Under the pieces are notes generated by a model, which was not told the DNA's origin, searched no databases, and saw only the letters and a program-made list of their open reading frames with translations. Shown here one piece after another: positions 43,730 to 51,228 of a stretch of DNA of 64,000 nt; the first letter of the stretch is position 1, and each line of letters begins with the position of its first letter. This DNA comes from Cytophagales bacterium (GTDB lineage Bacteria > Bacteroidota > Bacteroidia > Cytophagales > Cyclobacteriaceae): positions 124,001 to 188,000 of the forward strand of contig JAFLBQ010000005.1 of NCBI GenBank assembly GCA_017303805.1, written 5' to 3'. Position numbers and translations under genes: made by a program.

Positions 43730-45451
43730 ATGAATTCAATTTCTATTCCGCAACGTCCGCCACGAAAATTTCTACCATCGGAATTTACCATTACTACCTG
43801 GCAGGCATTGCAACCGTATTTTGATAACCTTACAGAACGTGCCCTTGCCAATGAAAATGACCTGGCCGGGTGGCTGGCCGATCGAAGCGAGCTGGAGTCG
43901 GTAATTAGCGAAGACCTGGGTTGGCGCTACATTCGGATGACATGCTATACCGATAATGATACATACAGCAAAAGCTATCAGGACTTTGTTGAAAACATTC
44001 AGCCGCAGATAGCGCCCTACTCCGACAAGCTGAACCGCAAGCTGGCCGAGTCTCCGTTTTTGCAGGCGCTGGAAACCAAGCCGGGTTATAAAATCTTAAT
44101 CCGCAATTTGAAAAAAGATCTTGAACTGTTTCGCGATGAAAACATTCCACTCTTTACCCAGATCAATACAGAAACGCAAAAGTACGCACAACTGGCTGGA
44201 GCCATGGCAGTGGAAATTGATGGCAAGGAATTAACCTTACAACAAGCCGGAGTAATTCTTCAATCAACCGATCGGGCCCAACGCGAAGAAGCGTATAAGA
44301 AGATTTCGGAACGCAGGCTGCGTGATAGAGAAACTTTAGATGATCTGTTTACCAATCTGGTGGGCTTACGCCATCAGGTTGCACTAAATGCCGGCCAGCA
44401 AAACTTTCGCGATTATATGTTTAAATCCTATGGCCGGTTTGATTATACGCCTAAAGATTGTTTTGCGTTTCACGAGTCGATAGCTACCGAAGTGGTACCC
44501 ATACTGAATGCGTTAAGTAAAGAACGCAAGCAAAAACTCGGCATCGCAGAATTGAAGCCTTGGGATAAGGCAGTAGATGCCGATGGCTTGCCACCCCTAA
44601 CCGCATTTAAAAACGGAGCCGACCTTACGGAAAAATCCATAGCATGCTTTAGCCGGTTAGATCCATTTTTGGGGCAATGCCTTTCTATAATGAAAGAGAT
44701 GGGGCATCTGGATCTGGAATCAAGAAAAGGAAAAGCGCCCGGTGGCTACAACTACCCGTTAGCAGAAATTGGGGTACCGTTTATTTTTATGAATGCCACT
44801 TCTACGTTGCGCGACATGACTACCATTATGCACGAAGGCGGCCATGCCGTGCATAATTTTTTAACGAAGGATTTGGCGTTGGCCGATTTTAAATCGCCCC
44901 CCATGGAAGTGGCAGAGTTGGCATCCATGAGTATGGAGTTAATTTCGATGAAGCATTGGGAGATATTTTTTCCGGATGAAGCGGACCTAAAGCGCGCCAA
45001 ACGCGAGCAACTGGAAGATATTATTGAAACCTTGCCATGGGTGGCAACCATCGATCAGTTTCAGCATTGGATTTATGAAAACCCGACACACACAAGCGAA
45101 CAGCGCAAACAAAAATGGAACGAAGTGTTTGCCCGCTTTGCCGATACGATAACCGACTGGCGTGGGCAGGAGCAAGCCCGCGATTTCCTATGGCAAAAAC
45201 AATTGCACTTATACGAAGTGCCCTTCTATTATATAGAGTACGGCATGGCGCAATTGGGTGCCATTGCGTTGTGGCGAAATTATAAAGCGAATAATCAAAA
45301 GGGCTTGCAAGGGTATATGAATGCGTTAAAACTCGGTAACCTGGCTACCATTCCTGAAATTTATGCGGCCGCTGATATCCGGTTTGATTTTAGCCGCCCG
45401 TACATAAAGGAGCTAATGAATTTTGTGCAGGAAGAACTGGCCAGCGTTTAA
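43730..45451 (+). CDS. M3-family oligoendopeptidase (PepF-like)
   Basis: A 573-residue zinc metallopeptidase that cuts short peptides in the cytoplasm. The zinc site HEGGH (His368, Glu369, His372) is in TTIMHEGGHAVHNF, with the third ligand Glu further on (PMEVAELASMSMEL). LRDMTTIMHEGG and AYKKISERRLRDRE are family blocks. Its stop overlaps the marR stop on the other strand in TTAA. No secretion signal. Confidence 0.94.
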   Translation: MNSISIPQRPPRKFLPSEFTITTWQALQPYFDNLTERALANENDLAGWLADRSELESVISEDLGWRYIRMTCYTDNDTYSKSYQDFVENIQPQIAPYSDKLNRKLAESPFLQALETKPGYKILIRNLKKDLELFRDENIPLFTQINTETQKYAQLAGAMAVEIDGKELTLQQAGVILQSTDRAQREEAYKKISERRLRDRETLDDLFTNLVGLRHQVALNAGQQNFRDYMFKSYGRFDYTPKDCFAFHESIATEVVPILNALSKERKQKLGIAELKPWDKAVDADGLPPLTAFKNGADLTEKSIACFSRLDPFLGQCLSIMKEMGHLDLESRKGKAPGGYNYPLAEIGVPFIFMNATSTLRDMTTIMHEGGHAVHNFLTKDLALADFKSPPMEVAELASMSMELISMKHWEIFFPDEADLKRAKREQLEDIIETLPWVATIDQFQHWIYENPTHTSEQRKQKWNEVFARFADTITDWRGQEQARDFLWQKQLHLYEVPFYYIEYGMAQLGAIALWRNYKANNQKGLQGYMNALKLGNLATIPEIYAAADIRFDFSRPYIKELMNFVQEELASV

Positions 45452-45897
45452 TCGCGGCACTTATCCAACAGTGCGTTTAAAGAAACAGCTTCACTTTCGG
45501 TTAGCTTCAATACATCGCTATCAAAGGTGTCGATTACGCGGTCGAGTTGAGTAAGTAAGGCAAGGCCTTTGGTGGTAATATGAATATCAGTAGCCCGCTT
45601 GTCGGTTTTGCTGGGCGATTTACCAATCAGTTTTTTACCAATCAGCCGGTCGAGCAAGCGCGATACGTCTGAGTTCTTATCTAGCATGCGGCTTTTAATC
45701 TCGTAGGCGCAAATAGGAGTTGGGTGCTGGCCGCGCAAAATGCGCATGATATTAAACTGCTGGCCGGTGATGCCATAAGGCTCGAAAAATTCTTTCTGAA
45801 GATTTTGAATGCGGTTGGCGGTGAAGAGAATGTTAAGCAACGCTTTCTGGTGCATGCTTTTGAACTTCTGTTGCTTTATTTCGTCTTCTAGTTTCAT
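45448..45897 (-). CDS. MarR-family transcriptional regulator
   Basis: A 149-residue winged-helix repressor, starting MKLEDEIKQQKFKSM. The DNA-binding part shows ITGQQFNIMRILRGQ, YEIKSRMLDKNSDVSRLLDRLIGKKLI (recognition helix) and the wing SKTDKRATDIHIT, then DRVIDTFDSDVLKLT for dimerisation. It lies downstream of yceI on the same strand, with a perfect 30-bp palindrome in between. MarR proteins usually repress their own operon and release on binding a small molecule. Confidence 0.92.
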   Translation of the reverse strand: MKLEDEIKQQKFKSMHQKALLNILFTANRIQNLQKEFFEPYGITGQQFNIMRILRGQHPTPICAYEIKSRMLDKNSDVSRLLDRLIGKKLIGKSPSKTDKRATDIHITTKGLALLTQLDRVIDTFDSDVLKLTESEAVSLNALLDKCRD

Positions 45898-45906
45898 GTA
45901 AGCAAT

Positions 45907-45936
45907 CAGCGTGTGCTCCGGCCGGAGCACACGCTG
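45907..45936. promoter_or_regulatory. Perfect 30-bp palindrome before marR
   Basis: CAGCGTGTGCTCCGG (45907-45921) is followed directly by its exact reverse complement. There is no loop and no T-run, so it is unlikely to be a terminator. It sits 9 bases before the marR start and 5 bases after the yceI stop, a good place for an operator or an intercistronic hairpin. Confidence 0.6.
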
Positions 45937-45941
45937 AATAG

Positions 45942-46517
45942 TTATTGCGCTTTATCTAACTCTACTTTCACAATAAGCTGTACATCGTCTCCTACAACCA
46001 ATTCGCCACCGGGGGTTTTGTTAGCCCAGGTTAAGCCGTAGTCTTGTCTGTTAATATTGCCGATCAGTTTAAAACCAGCTTTCTCGCCACGGCCGGTGTT
46101 AATTTTGCCGCCATAAGTAACATCAAACTCTACTTTTTTGGTTACACCTTTCAAGGTTAAGTCGCCCTTTAGTTTGTATTTGCCACCTTCTTTTGCCAGC
46201 GCACCCTTAAACGAAACTTCGGGAAATTTTTCAGCATCAAAGAAGTCAGGTGATTTCAAATGACCATCGCGTCTTTCGTTAGCGGTATTAATCGAGGCAA
46301 CTTTTGCAGTAAACGAAACTTCGGCTCCGGCAAAGTCGTCTGTTTTACTTACTACCGTAGCTTCGTAGTCGTCAAACTTCCCTTCGGTTTCTGCTACCAC
46401 CATGTGGGTTACACTAAATCCAACCTTCGAGTGGCCCTTGTCAACCTTCCAGGTTGTTTGTGCATTGGCAACGCCTGCCAGTAACAGGAATGCCGCAATT
46501 ACATTCAGTCTTTTCAT
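45942..46517 (-). CDS. YceI-family periplasmic protein
   Basis: A 191-residue lipocalin-like protein that binds isoprenoid lipids. Signal peptide MKRLNVIAAFLLLAGVANA; then TTWKVDKGHSKVGFSVTHM, ERRDGHLKSPDFFDAEKFPEVSF and VEFDVTYGG as in the family. In many bacteria yceI-like genes respond to stress and sit next to marR genes; here a MarR gene follows. A 14-bp palindrome (46568-46581) in the upstream region may be the operator. Confidence 0.93.
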   Translation of the reverse strand: MKRLNVIAAFLLLAGVANAQTTWKVDKGHSKVGFSVTHMVVAETEGKFDDYEATVVSKTDDFAGAEVSFTAKVASINTANERRDGHLKSPDFFDAEKFPEVSFKGALAKEGGKYKLKGDLTLKGVTKKVEFDVTYGGKINTGRGEKAGFKLIGNINRQDYGLTWANKTPGGELVVGDDVQLIVKVELDKAQ

Positions 46518-46567
46518 GTGTTTTTTTGATTTTGGATACTATGCAAGGTAACGTTTTTGAAATGATG

Positions 46568-46581
46568 GGTGTTTAAACACC
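46568..46581. promoter_or_regulatory. 14-bp palindrome upstream of yceI
   Basis: GGTGTTT followed by AAACACC is a perfect dyad, 50 bases before the yceI start and near the expected -33 region (TACCTTGC lies about 24 bases downstream). Size and place suit a MarR operator. Confidence 0.5.
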
Positions 46582-46632
46582 TGCTTTTCTTTTGTTAAGG
46601 GCTTGTTAATGCCGTAAACACAGGGTGGGTGG

Positions 46633-47343
46633 TCAGGCTTGCAGGTAAAATTCACCCGTCAACATTTTGTACTCTTCCGTCCACTCCGCACCTTGTCGGT
46701 ACAGTACCAACTCATGCTGCTCGGTTGGTTGTTCCTCTAAGGAAAATTCCATGAACAGGCGCTCAACAGGTTTTTCACTTCGTGCCCTAAACCGGCACAA
46801 GCGGGTGCAATACCAGCCCATAGGAGTGCTTATGCCAATTAATTGGTTGGCCTCGGTTTCAGGCAGCACCACACAAAGTTTTCCGGTAGGGCTGAGTAGC
46901 CGTTTGCTGTGGAACAACAAATCTTGCTGCGAAAGCATTTCGCTGTGGCGTGCCTGTGTGCGTTTTTCTGTTGGCGGTTTATAACTATTGATAAAGAATG
47001 GTGGGTTGCTTACAATCAGATCATAAGGTTTGGAAAAATATTCCTGCAAGGCTACGTGGTGCACGTTTACTTTTTCAGGCCAGGGCGATTGCTTTACATT
47101 TTCGTATGCTACCGCGCAATCATCGGCAGAGATCTCAATAGCATCTATATGCACGGTTGGCAATGTACGTTGTGCCAGCATGAGGGCAATTAGCCCGGTA
47201 CCCGTACCAATATCCAATATGCGGGTTGCTTTGTCGGTAGTAGCCCATGCACCCAATATCACCCCATCGGTTCCCACCTTCATAGTTGCCCGGTGATGAT
47301 GAATGTTAAACTGTTTAAAGCGGAATGTTTTCTTATCGCGCAT
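46633..47343 (-). CDS. tRNA1(Val) (adenine-37-N6)-methyltransferase, TrmN6-like
   Basis: A 236-residue SAM methyltransferase that modifies adenine 37 of tRNA-Val. The N-terminal FRFKQFNIHHHRATMKVGTD is the substrate-recognising part. The SAM site is RILDIGTGTGLIALMLAQR, then DAIEISADDCAVAYENV, and the catalytic IVSNPPFF motif. It begins 5 bases after the stop of the serine hydrolase gene, so both are on one message. Confidence 0.9.
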   Translation of the reverse strand: MRDKKTFRFKQFNIHHHRATMKVGTDGVILGAWATTDKATRILDIGTGTGLIALMLAQRTLPTVHIDAIEISADDCAVAYENVKQSPWPEKVNVHHVALQEYFSKPYDLIVSNPPFFINSYKPPTEKRTQARHSEMLSQQDLLFHSKRLLSPTGKLCVVLPETEANQLIGISTPMGWYCTRLCRFRARSEKPVERLFMEFSLEEQPTEQHELVLYRQGAEWTEEYKMLTGEFYLQA

Positions 47344-47348
47344 GCTTT

Positions 47349-48728
47349 TTACCGGGGCAACGCCTCAATCACTTTCGAAACAAAACGATTCATATCCAAT
47401 TCGTTTGTCTGGCTTAACCCTAAACGCACTACCACCAGTTTTTTAGAGGGCACCACAAATACAAACTGGCCCTCAAATCCTTCGGCCTGAAAAGAATCTG
47501 CGGGTACATCGGGATAGGTGCGATTATGCGAATAGCCCGGAGTGCCGGCATTCAGCCACCACTGGGCACCGTACTCACCGCGCTTCGCTGCCATGGCGTG
47601 AGTAGTGGTGTAGGCAACCCAGCCTTCAGGCAAAATACGTTGGCCATTGAACATGCCATCGCTCAGGTATAATAATCCAAACCGCGCCCAATCGCGCGCG
47701 GTTGCCCACGAGAAAGAAGAACCCACGTACGTACCTCCGGCATCGGGTTCAATCACCATACTGCGGGCGCCAATTTTTTCAAACAGCTCGCGGTAATAAA
47801 ATTTATAATAATCCTCATCACCTATGGCGTCCCGTATCAACCGCGAGATAATGTTAGTAGTACCGCTGGAGTATTCGAACACGGTATTCGGTTCCGATTC
47901 CAGCGGAGCCTCCATCGCGTAAAGCCCCATGTCTTTCTTTTTAAAAAGCATGTTGGTGGCCGGGCTGGGGCCGCCATAATTTTCTTCCCATCTTAACCCA
48001 CTGCTTGCTTGTAATAGGTTGTGAAGTGTAATTTTTTTGCGATCGTCATTTTGCCATTGCGGTATGGGCGCTGGTTCAAACACCTTCATGCGCCCGTCCT
48101 TTGAAAGAATGCCGGTAATCGCATTGGTAATGCTCTTGGTCATAGACCAGCCCATGTGGCGCGAATATTCGTTATACCCCTTTGCATACCGCTCTGCTAT
48201 AATCTGGCCATCATATACCACTACTACAGCGCGTGTGTTAATGGGCTTAGCCGGGTCGGTTTCAGTAAAAGCAAAGTCGAGGGCATCTTTTAAAACAGTT
48301 ACATAAATGCCGGTATCAATCCTATTTTTAATAAGGTTGCCCATGGGCCACACCACAGTATCTTGGTTTACCGGGGCCATGGCGTAGAGATTTACTTTTT
48401 GTGCGCGCAGTTCTGTTTCTGTCAGCTCCGATACCAGCGTGCACCCTAATCCTTTCCGGTAAATGGCTTTACGTTTGGCTAAACCAAAAACCGTTCCGGT
48501 AACGGTAGAGTCAGTTTTATTTATATCAAAGCTGCCAAGGCTCTGCAGCCCCGCACCCAATTCCTGTTTTAGCACATCATCTGCATCGCGTCCATTCAGA
48601 AACACACACGAACAGAGATCTTTGGCGCCAAAGGCGCTGATAATAGGCAACGCCTGCCAGGCATACCGAAGGCCATACCCAACCACCAATAGAAGTAAAA
48701 CAAGAAGAGATCGCTTTATTATTTTCAT
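47349..48728 (-). CDS. Serine hydrolase, 6-aminohexanoate-oligomer hydrolase (NylB)-like
   Basis: A 459-residue enzyme with a membrane segment (about 7-25). The catalytic Ser195-x-x-Lys198 is in GWSMTKSITN, the YSS at VFEYSSGTTN, and SWATARDWARFGLLYL follows, as in the NylB/esterase VIII group. The natural substrate is unknown; such enzymes cut esters, amides or D-peptides. The leader shares about 45 bases with the serine hydrolase gene at 38905-40401. A TrmN6-like gene follows 5 bases after its stop. Confidence 0.86.
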   Translation of the reverse strand: MKIIKRSLLVLLLLVVGYGLRYAWQALPIISAFGAKDLCSCVFLNGRDADDVLKQELGAGLQSLGSFDINKTDSTVTGTVFGLAKRKAIYRKGLGCTLVSELTETELRAQKVNLYAMAPVNQDTVVWPMGNLIKNRIDTGIYVTVLKDALDFAFTETDPAKPINTRAVVVVYDGQIIAERYAKGYNEYSRHMGWSMTKSITNAITGILSKDGRMKVFEPAPIPQWQNDDRKKITLHNLLQASSGLRWEENYGGPSPATNMLFKKKDMGLYAMEAPLESEPNTVFEYSSGTTNIISRLIRDAIGDEDYYKFYYRELFEKIGARSMVIEPDAGGTYVGSSFSWATARDWARFGLLYLSDGMFNGQRILPEGWVAYTTTHAMAAKRGEYGAQWWLNAGTPGYSHNRTYPDVPADSFQAEGFEGQFVFVVPSKKLVVVRLGLSQTNELDMNRFVSKVIEALPR

Positions 48729-48774
48729 CTGTTTATAATTTTTGTCTGAAGTTCACATGGAATGGCCAGGATAA
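48729..48774 (-). repeat. Leader shared with the serine hydrolase gene at 38905
   Basis: Second copy of the leader at 40402-40446. A direct repeat TTCACATGG occurs at 48752-48760 and again, exactly 50 bases further, at 48802-48810. The rest of the gap to 48951 holds no gene. Confidence 0.65.
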
Positions 48775-48951
48775 GATTCTTTGATGTAGCTACAGGGCCA
48801 TTTCACATGGTAGTGATTTTAGATTCGGAACACGAAAATACTGGCTGTACCTGAGAGGCCAAACAAAACCGCCCCATAAACTGCTGGCAGGCAGGTTATG
48901 TGTGGCGAGGGTGCACATTACCCCAATAAAATCACTTTCAATTAATTAGGC

Positions 48952-48959
48952 TACCTTTG
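48952..48959 (+). promoter_or_regulatory. Likely -7 box of the DEAD-box helicase gene
   Basis: TACCTTTG fits the -7 consensus, 21 bases before the ATG; no clear -33 TTG. Confidence 0.5.
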
Positions 48960-48980
48960 CGCCTTATCAGAACAAAATAG

Positions 48981-50687
48981 ATGAAATCATTTGAAAGCCT
49001 GGGACTTTCCGGGCAACTGGTGGAATCCATCCGCCAATTGGGTTTTGAAACACCCACGCCCATCCAGGAAAAGGCAATTCCCACATTATTAGAAGGAACT
49101 ACCGATTTGGTAGGCCTGGCCCAAACCGGAACGGGTAAAACCGCTGCGTTCGGGTTGCCCTTGCTGGAGTTGGTTGAAGAGAATAACCGCGCCACGCAGG
49201 CATTGGTTATTGCGCCTACGCGCGAACTAAGTGTGCAGATTACAAACGACCTGGAGCGTTTTTCGGCTGCGTATAAAAAATTAAACATAGTAACCGTTTA
49301 TGGCGGGGCCAGCATTCGCGAACAAATTATTAAAGTAAAACGCGGTGCCCAGATTATTGTGGCAACCCCCGGTCGGTTAATTGATTTGCTTTCGCGCAAG
49401 GTGGTTGACCTTGCCTCAGTGCGCTATGTGGTGCTGGATGAAGCAGACGAGATGTTGAACATGGGCTTTAAAGAAGACATAGACGAAATTCTTTCTACCA
49501 CCCCCGATACAAAAAAAGTGTGGTTGTTTAGCGCCACCATGCCCCGCGAAGTGCGCGAGATTGCCAGCAACTACATGCACAACCCGGAAGAGTTAAGCGT
49601 GGGCGAGCGTAATCGGGGTAATGAAAACATCGATCATCAATACATCTTAGTGGACGATCGCGACAAGTACCTTGCCTTAAAACGGTTTGTTGATAACACA
49701 CCCGATATTTTTGGGGTTATCTTCTGTCGCACTAAAATCGATACACAAAAAGTTGCTGAGCACTTAATAAAAGATGGCTACAATGCCGATGCCTTGCATG
49801 GCGATTTAAGCCAGCAGCAGCGCGATCGTGTAATGAAAAGTTTTAGAAATAAGACCCTCCAATTGCTGGTTGCCACCGATGTGGCTGCCCGGGGAATTGA
49901 TGTTGAAAACGTAACCCACGTTATTCATTTAAACATGCCCGATGAAATGGAGTTTTATACACACCGCAGCGGCCGTACCGCGCGTGCCGGTAAAAAGGGA
50001 ATTTCGTTGGCGATAATCTCTAAAAAGGAAATCGGTAGGGTACAACAGATTGAACGTAGCCTGAAACGGAAGTTTACAAAAGTAATGGTGCCTACAGGCG
50101 ATGAGGTGTGCCAGAATAAACTCCTGGCGTTGGTTCATAAAGTAAAACAAGTGGAGGTGAATGAAGAAGAGATTGATTCATTCTTGCCGGAAGTATATCA
50201 CGAACTGCGCGACTTAAGTAAAGAGGATATTATCAAGCGGTTTGCTTCTATTGAGTTCAACCGGTTTTTGGAATACTACCGCGATGCCCGCGATTTGAAC
50301 AAAGGCGAGCGGAAAAACTTCGAGATGCCAGATGGTGATGATCGCTACCTGACAGGCGACCGGGTATTTATTAATGTAGGTAAAATGGATGGCCTGGAGA
50401 AAGGCAGTCTGTTGGATTTACTGTGCGACTTTGGCGAAGTAGATAAAAAGGCGATTGGTAAAATTGATTTGAAAGGCGCCTATTCTTTTTTTGAGATCGA
50501 GAAAAAATTTACCGAACAGGTACTTAAAAATTTTGACGGGGTGGAAGTACGTGGCCGCAAGGTACGATTGGAATTAACCCAGCCTCATGTTAAGAAATAC
50601 TCTGAAAAAAAGAAGGAGCGGTTTTATTCTGCAAAAGGAAAACACTCTGACTACGGCCGCAAAACAAAGGGCAGGCCAAGCCGGTAA
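48981..50687 (+). CDS. DEAD-box RNA helicase (DeaD/CsdA-like)
   Basis: A 568-residue ATP-dependent RNA helicase for ribosome assembly or RNA decay. Q-motif Gln29 (TPTPIQEKAIP), Walker A AQTGTGKT (47-54), PTRELSVQI, TPGRLIDLLS, DEAD (153-156), SAT (FSATMP), and the second lobe VATDVAARGIDVENV, YTHRSGRTAR. A DbpA-type RNA-binding domain lies at about 480-555 (FINVGKMDGLEKG, GKIDLKGAYSFFEIE). The Lys/Arg-rich tail (EKKKERFYSAKGKHSD) suits RNA contact. Confidence 0.95.
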   Translation: MKSFESLGLSGQLVESIRQLGFETPTPIQEKAIPTLLEGTTDLVGLAQTGTGKTAAFGLPLLELVEENNRATQALVIAPTRELSVQITNDLERFSAAYKKLNIVTVYGGASIREQIIKVKRGAQIIVATPGRLIDLLSRKVVDLASVRYVVLDEADEMLNMGFKEDIDEILSTTPDTKKVWLFSATMPREVREIASNYMHNPEELSVGERNRGNENIDHQYILVDDRDKYLALKRFVDNTPDIFGVIFCRTKIDTQKVAEHLIKDGYNADALHGDLSQQQRDRVMKSFRNKTLQLLVATDVAARGIDVENVTHVIHLNMPDEMEFYTHRSGRTARAGKKGISLAIISKKEIGRVQQIERSLKRKFTKVMVPTGDEVCQNKLLALVHKVKQVEVNEEEIDSFLPEVYHELRDLSKEDIIKRFASIEFNRFLEYYRDARDLNKGERKNFEMPDGDDRYLTGDRVFINVGKMDGLEKGSLLDLLCDFGEVDKKAIGKIDLKGAYSFFEIEKKFTEQVLKNFDGVEVRGRKVRLELTQPHVKKYSEKKKERFYSAKGKHSDYGRKTKGRPSR

Positions 50688-50694
50688 CAAAACA

Positions 50695-50733
50695 TGGGCT
50701 GACACAAAATTATTCGATAAATCGGTCAGCCCA
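50695..50733 (+). other. Inverted repeat after the helicase gene
   Basis: TGGGCTGAC (50695-50703) pairs with GTCAGCCCA (50725-50733) across a 21-base AT-rich loop. No T-run follows, so if it stops transcription it is not a classical intrinsic terminator. Confidence 0.5.
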
Positions 50734-50771
50734 CGTTCTTAACCAAGTCTTCTCTTCCTCTCCAGTACTTC

Positions 50772-51215
50772 TTAGTGACCTAATATCAACACATGGCTTC
50801 CGGCCACCGAAGTGGTGCGGCCTGCGCCCAACGAAGAAGAGTTCCAGGTAAACTGTAGTTGCAAATTGCTTGTGGAAATATTTACAATGTCCATCTCCAG
50901 CCCATCGTTTCTTTTGATTTTGGTAGCGGTATCATCCGTAAAGCTCCACGTGCCCGAGGCAGGCCAGATTGCCTTACCGTTAACGGTTGTAAAGCTGTTG
51001 CCTGTAAACTGAATTTTTAATCCACTGTACGTAGCGGTTTTATCAACTCCATCTACCTGCACACTTTGCAGATTCCATTCCGATGCGGCTAATAAATTCC
51101 GCACCTGGTCGGCCGGGGTTGGCTCATCTTCACCACCTCCTTTGCATGCGGCCAGCAAGAGCGTGGCCGCAAGGAGTAGAATTAGCAGAACATAAATATG
51201 CGGTTGGGTTTTCAT
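50772..51215 (-). CDS. Lipocalin-like lipoprotein, small
   Basis: A 147-residue lipoprotein; start at MKTQPHIYVLLILLLAATLLLAAC with a lipobox Cys; an earlier frame start at 51314 lies inside the adhesin gene. The body (LLAASEWNLQSVQVDGVDK, GLKIQFTGNSFTTVNG, WPASGTWSFTDDTATKIKR, QLQFTWNSSS) is a lipocalin-like beta fold common in Bacteroidota, of unknown ligand. It begins 14 bases downstream of the adhesin stop and probably shares its message. Confidence 0.82.
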   Translation of the reverse strand: MKTQPHIYVLLILLLAATLLLAACKGGGEDEPTPADQVRNLLAASEWNLQSVQVDGVDKTATYSGLKIQFTGNSFTTVNGKAIWPASGTWSFTDDTATKIKRNDGLEMDIVNISTSNLQLQFTWNSSSLGAGRTTSVAGSHVLILGH

Positions 51216-51228
51216 AGCAATAATGTTT

